Part shown: piece after piece, positions 58,593 to 64,000 of the stretch
Position numbering within the stretch: position 1 is the stretch's first letter
Layout: the number at the start of each line of letters is the position of its first letter
NCBI GenBank assembly: GCA_023415795.1
Contig: JAEZJG010000011.1
Span: 1-64,000, forward strand
DNA: 64,000 nucleotides
Origin: Bacillota bacterium
GTDB taxonomy: Bacteria; Bacillota; Clostridia; Christensenellales; SZUA-584
Direction of reading: 5' to 3'
Position numbers and translations under genes: made by a program
Notes under the pieces: model-generated
The model's database searches: none
Seen by the model: the letters and a program-made list of their open reading frames with translations, nothing else
Told to the model about the DNA's origin: nothing

Positions 58593-59888
58593 ATGAAGGA
58601 AAAACTCATCATCAAGGGCGGTAAGCCGCTGACTGGCACCGTCATCGTGAGCGGAGCTAAAAACGCCGCTGTCGCGATTCTGCCCGCCACCATACTCTGT
58701 GAAGGTGAGTTCGAGCTGGACAACCTGCCCAACATTGACGACGTACGTCTCCTAAACTATTTATTGGGCTGCATGGGCGCCAAAACGGAGCTTAGCAAAA
58801 CCTCCATAAAGGTAAACACCAAGGACATTAATACACACATACTCAACAACGAAGCCGTTAAGCTGATGCGCGCTTCCTATTATTTTATGGGCGCAATGCT
58901 GGGGCGCTTCGGCAAAGCCGAAGTCGCGCTTCCCGGCGGCTGTGCCATCGGTCTTCGCCCCATCGATCAGCACGTGAAGGGTATGGAAGCGCTGGGCGCA
59001 ACGGTGAAAACGGAATACGGCTGCCTGAAGGCAGAAGCCCCGAACGGGCTTGTGGGCACAGATATATATCTCGACGTGGTATCCGTCGGAGCAACGATCA
59101 ACATCATGCTGGCCGCGGTACTCGCCAAGGGCAAGACAACCATTGTGAATGCCGCGAAAGAGCCGCATGTGGTGGACGTCGCAAACTTCCTCAACCGTAT
59201 GGGCGCAAAGGTAAAGGGCGCGGGTACGGACATCGTGCGCATCACCGGCGTGGAAAAACTGCATGGCTGCAGCTATGCCATCATCCCCGACCAGATTGAA
59301 ACGGGCACACTGATGATCGCAGCAGCGGCCACCCGGGGTGACCTTACGATCAAAAACGTGATTCCCACACATATGGAGGCACTTACCGCCAAGCTGATTG
59401 AGATGGGCGTCACTGTAGACGAAGGCGACGATTATCTGCGCGTCACGTGCACAAAACGGCCCAAGCATGTCAGCATCAAAACGCTGCCGTACCCCGGCTT
59501 CCCGACCGATCTGCAGCAGCCCGCAACGGTGCTGCTCAGCACAGCCGAGGGTGCAAGCATCATTGTGGAAAACATATTTGAATCGCGCTTTAAGCACATC
59601 AATGAAATTCGGCGCATGGGGGCAAATGTCTCCATCGACGGACGCGTATGCGTTGTAGAAGGCGTCGAACGCCTGACGGGCGCACCTGTCCGTGCAACGG
59701 ATCTGCGTGCGGGCGCGGCGCTTATCGTGGCCGGTCTTATGGCAGAGGGTGAAACAGAGATTACCGGTGTGCAATACATAGACCGCGGTTACGACCACAT
59801 TGAAGGCAAGCTTCGCCAGATCGGTGCGGATATTCACCGCGAAAAGGTGCAAGAGGTAGAGGATTTCGACTTCTTCACAAACACGTAA
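58593..59888 (+). CDS. murA: UDP-N-acetylglucosamine 1-carboxyvinyltransferase
   Basis: The 431-residue protein is MurA: IVSGAKNAAVAILPA (catalytic Lys near 23), Cys117 in LPGGCAIGLRPIDQH (the fosfomycin target, present), PDQIETGTLMIAAA and GFPTDLQQPATVLL. It adds enolpyruvate to UDP-GlcNAc in the first committed step of peptidoglycan synthesis. It is monocistronic with its own promoter and terminator. The start region is unusual and described separately. Confidence 0.97.
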   Translation: MKEKLIIKGGKPLTGTVIVSGAKNAAVAILPATILCEGEFELDNLPNIDDVRLLNYLLGCMGAKTELSKTSIKVNTKDINTHILNNEAVKLMRASYYFMGAMLGRFGKAEVALPGGCAIGLRPIDQHVKGMEALGATVKTEYGCLKAEAPNGLVGTDIYLDVVSVGATINIMLAAVLAKGKTTIVNAAKEPHVVDVANFLNRMGAKVKGAGTDIVRITGVEKLHGCSYAIIPDQIETGTLMIAAAATRGDLTIKNVIPTHMEALTAKLIEMGVTVDEGDDYLRVTCTKRPKHVSIKTLPYPGFPTDLQQPATVLLSTAEGASIIVENIFESRFKHINEIRRMGANVSIDGRVCVVEGVERLTGAPVRATDLRAGAALIVAGLMAEGETEITGVQYIDRGYDHIEGKLRQIGADIHREKVQEVEDFDFFTNT

Positions 59889-59900
59889 CCTAAAGCACGC

Positions 59901-59928
59901 AAGGCTCTCTGCTGAGAGCCTTTTTTAT
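59901..59928 (+). terminator. Terminator after murA
   Basis: AAGGCTCTC (59901-59909) pairs with GAGAGCCTT (59914-59922) with a 4-nt loop, followed by TTTTATT. Confidence 0.9.
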
Positions 59929-59989
59929 TATCCAATAGTGTTAATCCGTGTCACTATTTCGTTTTATTCCATACGAAAGCCGTAAGAAT

Positions 59990-60817
59990 CTACTTATCAT
60001 CGAGGTTATTTGCGTAATCGCTGAGCTTTTCGCATAACGCATTGGTTTTCTGTATGGCTTCTGTAAAGCTCTCCAGCGCAGCCGCGATGCTGGTCATGAT
60101 GGTGTCTACACCCTCAATCTGATTGATTGTGTTATTGCTGTCCTTGAAAACCGCTTCCAGCGTTTGCTCTGCCGTCGAAATAGAACGGGACGTATCTGAA
60201 GACAGCCTGCGAATCTCCTTTGCCACCACAGAAAACTCCTGACCGACTGCTCCCGCTCTTGCGGCTGTAATCGCCGCGTTCATGCCCAGCAAATTGGTTT
60301 GCCTTTCGATAGCTTTTATCAGGCCCAAAACCTGATTCATATTACTGATCTCGTCCCGCAGGCTGCTGGCTGATGCGGCCATCTTGCCGCTGTATGACTT
60401 TACCTCTTCCATCTCAGCATAGATTTCTTCCGTGGTGCTCGCTAAAACAGACATATTGTCAGCCAGCTCCCCGGCCATTTCCCTAAACATCTCCTGCTTT
60501 TCGATGGTTTCATACAGGCTGATAACGCCTGCCAGCGTGTGTTTTTCTCCAAAGACGGGTACAGCCGTCACAATCAGGCTCTTGCCGTAAAATGATTTGT
60601 CCAAAACCGCGGTCTTTTTGCGCCCTTCCGCTAAAGCGGCCGATATGATACCGCCTGACTTAAGCATCGTTCCCGGCTTGATATTCAGATCAATCTTTTT
60701 GCCGGGCTTGTAATACAGAAACTTTTCAGTATCAGTCAGACTTATCCCTCCCGATGCAAATAAGTCTTGTATAGCTGGCAGTGTGCTGATAATTCGATCC
60801 AGAACGGTCTCATTCAT
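59990..60817 (-). CDS. Soluble methyl-accepting chemotaxis-like signalling protein
   Basis: The protein (275 residues from ATG 60817, preceded by GGAGGAG) has no membrane segment. Residues 1-125 form a small sensor-like domain (SLTDTEKFLYYKPGKKIDLN, then LIVTAVPVFGEKHTLAGVIS). Then a short MCP signalling coiled coil contains the hairpin tip ERQTNLLGMNAAITAARAGA, the site that contacts CheA/CheW. The tip differs a little from the canonical LALNAAIEAARAGE. No che genes are near, so it may serve chemotaxis or another output. Confidence 0.88.
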   Translation of the reverse strand: MNETVLDRIISTLPAIQDLFASGGISLTDTEKFLYYKPGKKIDLNIKPGTMLKSGGIISAALAEGRKKTAVLDKSFYGKSLIVTAVPVFGEKHTLAGVISLYETIEKQEMFREMAGELADNMSVLASTTEEIYAEMEEVKSYSGKMAASASSLRDEISNMNQVLGLIKAIERQTNLLGMNAAITAARAGAVGQEFSVVAKEIRRLSSDTSRSISTAEQTLEAVFKDSNNTINQIEGVDTIMTSIAAALESFTEAIQKTNALCEKLSDYANNLDDK

Positions 60818-61217
60818 TCGGGACTCCTCCATGATACTGTATATGGTTTTTTGCACCTGAGTGCCCTCTTGCCGTTGCTTTGGCAGTCATCTCTATAAAT
60901 CCTATCGTTATGCTCCTATACTTACTTGAGCCGCTTTTCATATGTTTAACATTACCGCAATACATTAAGTTGTCATCTGCTCCTATTCTTGCACCAAGAC
61001 ATATCACCGGAACGCGGCTGAAGTCATAATAGGCCTTGAGAAGCGATTGTTTAAACATATCGATTGCGATGCCTTTGCAATATTTTAATGAAATAAAATG
61101 TCACAAAAATCATTTCTATCATGATATAATGCTGTCAATACTGATAACCCGATATCATTTTTCCTTTCTCATGGTAAAGTCAATAGCATAACAATGTGTA
61201 TATTAAGGGGGATTTTT
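60818..61217. other. Non-coding gap between the MCP-like and symporter genes
   Basis: This 400-bp stretch holds a minus-strand frame of 82 codons (61058-60810) without SD or family similarity, which overlaps the MCP start and which I do not accept as a gene. A TATAAT (61125-61130) preceded by TGA could be an extended -10 for the symporter. I see no RNA gene or repeat here. Confidence 0.4.
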
Positions 61218-62579
61218 ATGGATGGCAAAGTAACAGTCAAAGAAAAAATCGCCTACGGTCTTGGCGATCTCGGAAACAACGTGGCGTACGGCGCACTCGG
61301 CTTTTATCTCGTTTTTTTCCTCACGGATGTCGCCGGTATTTCCCCCGCGTGGGCGGGCTACATCTTTCTGATTGTCCGGTTGTGGAATGCCGTGTGTGAT
61401 ATATTCGTTGGCACCGCATCCGACCGCACAAATAGCCGTTTCGGACGGCGCCGCCCATATCTTCTTTTCGGCGCTATTCCGCTCAGCGTGGGGTTTGCGC
61501 TGCTCTGGCAGGTCTTTTTCAAAGACACTGCCGCAATGATCATCTATTACACCGCAGCGGGCATCGTGTTCAGCACGCTATACTCCTTGGTATCCATACC
61601 GTATAATGCGCTGCTGCCCGAAATCTCGCAGGACTACGACGAGCGCACCAGCATATCCGGCTATAAGATGGCGCTGTCATTCGTGGGCTCACTCTTCGCC
61701 GCCATGGGTGTCACGCTGATCGTGGACGCCGTATACCCCGGCAAAAGCATGTATGTCGAAAGCTTTCCCATCATGGGCTTAATTCTGGGTGCTGTTATCG
61801 CCGTGTCCGTACTGCTCTCCTTCGCGGGAACAAAGGAAAGGGTTGTCCCTAAGACTTTGGAGAAGCAGAGCAGCATGTGGACAAACCTCAAATCACTGAC
61901 CAAGCTGAAGGAATACCGCCTGATACTCGGCGTTTTTATATTCAACATGGTGTCTTTTGATATCATCATGGCACTGTACATCTACTTTATGAAATACGCG
62001 CTGCTGATCTCCGATGATCTGAGCTACATTTTTATGGCGGTTCCGCTGGTGTTTGCCGTCATCGTCACCCCGCTTTGGGTCAAAATGAGCACCAAGCTGG
62101 GCAAGCAAAAAACGTATATCATTTCCGCAATATACTTTTTGTTCCCGCTTATCGCATGCCTGTTTATTCCCGCGGGCAGCATCCCGCTCACCATTGCTAT
62201 TATCATATTGATTGGCGTTGGCATTTCCGCCTCTCAGGTGCTCACCTTCTCCATACTCCCTGATGTGGTGGAGGTCGACGAAATGAAAAACGGTGTCAGA
62301 AGAGAAGGCATCATCTACGGCACAACGATGTTTCTGTATAAGATCAGCTCCGCCGTGATTGTCGCCGTGGTTACCGCCGCGCTTGGATGGTTCGGCTACG
62401 CGGAAAGCGCCGGGGCTGCCGTTGTGGAACAGTCCGCCTCTGCGGTGCTGGGCATCCGTATACTCATCTGCTGCGCGCCCGCGCTTTGTCTGATACTGTC
62501 GGCGCTGTTCGTTAAGCGGCTGTCGCTCGGGAAGGAAGCCTTCAACGAGATGAAAAAGACAATTGCCAAGCAGGATTGA
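61218..62579 (+). CDS. GPH-family sugar:cation symporter (MelB-like)
   Basis: The protein (453 residues from ATG 61218, with AGGGGG 6 nt upstream) has twelve hydrophobic segments. The start KEKIAYGLGDLGNNVAYGAL, the loop DRTNSRFGRRRPYLLFGAIP (near 62-81) and SIPYNALLPEISQDYDERT are hallmarks of the glycoside-pentoside-hexuronide family. It would import a glycoside with a cation. It lies 19 bp before a GH3 glycosidase, so together they form a glycoside uptake-and-hydrolysis operon. Confidence 0.93.
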   Translation: MDGKVTVKEKIAYGLGDLGNNVAYGALGFYLVFFLTDVAGISPAWAGYIFLIVRLWNAVCDIFVGTASDRTNSRFGRRRPYLLFGAIPLSVGFALLWQVFFKDTAAMIIYYTAAGIVFSTLYSLVSIPYNALLPEISQDYDERTSISGYKMALSFVGSLFAAMGVTLIVDAVYPGKSMYVESFPIMGLILGAVIAVSVLLSFAGTKERVVPKTLEKQSSMWTNLKSLTKLKEYRLILGVFIFNMVSFDIIMALYIYFMKYALLISDDLSYIFMAVPLVFAVIVTPLWVKMSTKLGKQKTYIISAIYFLFPLIACLFIPAGSIPLTIAIIILIGVGISASQVLTFSILPDVVEVDEMKNGVRREGIIYGTTMFLYKISSAVIVAVVTAALGWFGYAESAGAAVVEQSASAVLGIRILICCAPALCLILSALFVKRLSLGKEAFNEMKKTIAKQD

Positions 62580-62598
62580 CGGCAATCGGAGGTACAAT

Positions 62599-64000
62599 AT
62601 GATAGATGATGCTCAAGCTTTGAAAGCGAAGGCGCGCGCGCTGGTCAGCCAAATGACGACAGAGGAGAAGGCGGGGCTTTGCTCCGGTCTTGACTGCTGG
62701 CATACCAAGCCGGTTGAACGCCTCGGCGTGCCCTCGGTGGCCTTGATGGACGGTCCGCACGGGCTCAGAAAACAGATCAGCTCCACCGATAACCTCGGCA
62801 TCGGCCAAAGCCTTCCCGCCGTTTGTTTCCCCACCTCCAGCGCACTGGCGTGCAGCTTTAACCGCGAGCTGTTGTACAGCGTCGGTCACGCAATGGGAGA
62901 AGCATGTCTCCAAGAGGAGGTGTCCATCATTCTCGGGCCGGGCGCCAACCAAAAGCGCAGCCCCCTGTGCGGGCGCAACTTCGAATATTACAGTGAAGAC
63001 CCTCTCGTATCGGGCGAGTTGGCAGCCAGCCTCATCCAAGGCATACAAAGCACAGGCACCGGCGCGTGCCTCAAGCACTTCGCCGTCAACAATCAGGAAA
63101 AGCACCGCATGACGGTCAACGTCGTCATCGACGATAGAGCCTTGCGCGAGACATACCTCAAGGCTTTTGAAATCGCGGTGAAGAAGGGCAGACCGCGAAC
63201 AGTGATGAGCGCCTACAACAAGATCGGCGATGTCTATTGCAGCGAAAACAAACGGCTGCTGACGGACATTCTGCGGGATGAGTGGGGCTTTGACGGCCTT
63301 GTGGTATCCGACTGGAATTCAGTGAAGGACCGTGCCGCCGGTGTCCAAGCGGGTCTGGATTTAGAGATGCCGGCCAGTCAGGGCATCAACGACGCAAAGC
63401 TGGTTGCGGCTGTCCAGAGCGGCAGCTTGCCTGTGCAGGCGCTTGATAATGCCGCCGCCCGCGTCACCGAACTGGCGCTCACCAGCGCTGCCAGCAGTCA
63501 GCCCGGCTTCAGGTACGATGCCGAAGCACATCACCGTGTGGCCACAGAAGCGGCGATGCAATCGGCCGTGCTGCTCAAGAACGAGGGCAATCTGCTGCCC
63601 GGAAGCGCTGCCAATAAAGCGGCAGTTATCGGGGCTTTTGCCAAGACGCCGCGCTATCAGGGGGCAGGCAGCTCAAAGATCAATCCCATCCGTATCGACA
63701 CACCGCTGGATGCGCTGCGGGAGCTGGGGCTTCATGCCGATTATGCGGACGGTTATCGGTTAGTATCAGGCGGCGCGAATCGCCCGCAGACCAAAAGAGA
63801 AGCGGCTCAGCAGGACGCATTGATTCGTGAAGCCTGCGACACCGCGCGCGACAAAGACATCGTGTATATCTTTGCCGGTCTGCCCGAAGGCTACGAATCC
63901 GAGGGCTTCGACCGCAGCTCGCTCAGCCTGCCTCTCGCGCACAACCAACTGATTGAAGCTGTGTGCGCAGTCAATCCGAATGTCGCCGTGATACTCATCG
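62599..64000 (+). CDS. Glycoside hydrolase family 3 (beta-glucosidase-like), C-terminus beyond the window
   Basis: An ATG at 62599 (GGAGG 6 nt upstream) opens 467 codons that run off the window edge. The GH3 N-terminal barrel is clear: VALMDGPHGLRKQ near 45, GPGANQKRSPLCGRNFEYY, CLKHFAVNNQEKHRM (substrate Lys-His), and LVVSDWNSVKDRAAG, where Asp is the nucleophile. The (alpha/beta)6 sandwich carrying the acid/base begins but is truncated. GH3 enzymes release terminal beta-linked glucose, xylose or similar. Substrate is not decided. It shares an operon with the symporter upstream. Confidence 0.93.
   Translation, partial: MIDDAQALKAKARALVSQMTTEEKAGLCSGLDCWHTKPVERLGVPSVALMDGPHGLRKQISSTDNLGIGQSLPAVCFPTSSALACSFNRELLYSVGHAMGEACLQEEVSIILGPGANQKRSPLCGRNFEYYSEDPLVSGELAASLIQGIQSTGTGACLKHFAVNNQEKHRMTVNVVIDDRALRETYLKAFEIAVKKGRPRTVMSAYNKIGDVYCSENKRLLTDILRDEWGFDGLVVSDWNSVKDRAAGVQAGLDLEMPASQGINDAKLVAAVQSGSLPVQALDNAAARVTELALTSAASSQPGFRYDAEAHHRVATEAAMQSAVLLKNEGNLLPGSAANKAAVIGAFAKTPRYQGAGSSKINPIRIDTPLDALRELGLHADYADGYRLVSGGANRPQTKREAAQQDALIREACDTARDKDIVYIFAGLPEGYESEGFDRSSLSLPLAHNQLIEAVCAVNPNVAVILI

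Noticed and set aside
60810..61058. 82-codon minus-strand frame upstream of the MCP-like gene
   Set aside because: It has no SD and no family similarity, and it overlaps the better supported MCP start at 60817.

Overview
The window is a stretch of a low-to-moderate GC Firmicutes chromosome, most likely a member of Clostridia. Supporting signs are the rpoB-rpoC-L7Ae-rpsL-rpsG-fusA-tuf order, DnaD/DnaI-type replication proteins, a walJ-rlmH-noc group, a SpoVB-like flippase, an oxygen-sensitive class III ribonucleotide reductase, frequent TTG/GTG starts with strong Shine-Dalgarno (SD) sites, and sigma-A-type promoters with 17-bp spacers. I cannot fix the genus. About 54 protein genes (two cut by the window edges), two tRNAs and two gene fossils account for nearly all of it; no prophage, CRISPR array or intact insertion sequence is visible.

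Layout. 1-6.1 kb: a truncated MarR regulator, a DegV lipid-binding protein, a BlaI/M56 (BlaR1-like) signalling pair with its operators, and a uridine-kinase-like protein with sucrose phosphorylase behind a LacI-type operator. 6.2-10.1 kb: an ISL3 transposase fossil, then a rhamnulokinase-SDR-PHP operon. 10.3-20.5 kb: nrdD-nrdG with paired NrdR boxes, an ABC exporter, a FAD oxidoreductase with a diguanylate cyclase, and an S9 peptidase lipoprotein. 20.7-24.5 kb (plus strand): a CapA-like lipoprotein, a CpXC protein, tRNA-Ser(CGA) and tRNA-Ala(CGC), dapF and a GtrA protein. 24.6-32.5 kb: a GntR-ABC-lipoprotein operon, a GNAT acetyltransferase, a SpoVB-like flippase with a cNMP/DUF2225 protein, an M15 carboxypeptidase and an LCP cell-wall ligase.

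32.7-46.4 kb is the core expression cluster on the minus strand: rpoB, rpoC, an unknown Cys-rich membrane protein, L7Ae, a structured leader, rpsL, rpsG, fusA, tuf, followed by a seryl-tRNA synthetase fossil. 46.4-50.4 kb: lysA, a conserved unknown, and cobO-cobU-cobS. 50.5-52.9 kb: walJ, rlmH, noc. 53.1-58.3 kb: a sugar isomerase, pepF, and a DnaI/DnaD-like helicase-loading pair. 58.5-64 kb: murA, a soluble chemoreceptor-like protein, a GPH sugar symporter and a truncated GH3 glycosidase.

The most unusual signals are: a murA leader in which a 7-bp hairpin lies between the SD and the start codon; a DapF whose two catalytic cysteines are both serine; a DnaD-family protein with four DnaD-type repeats; an acidic 133-residue tail on RpoB; a three-hairpin leader before rpsL; three 36-bp tandem repeats abutting the pepF stop; and a multi-hairpin dispersed repeat present twice.
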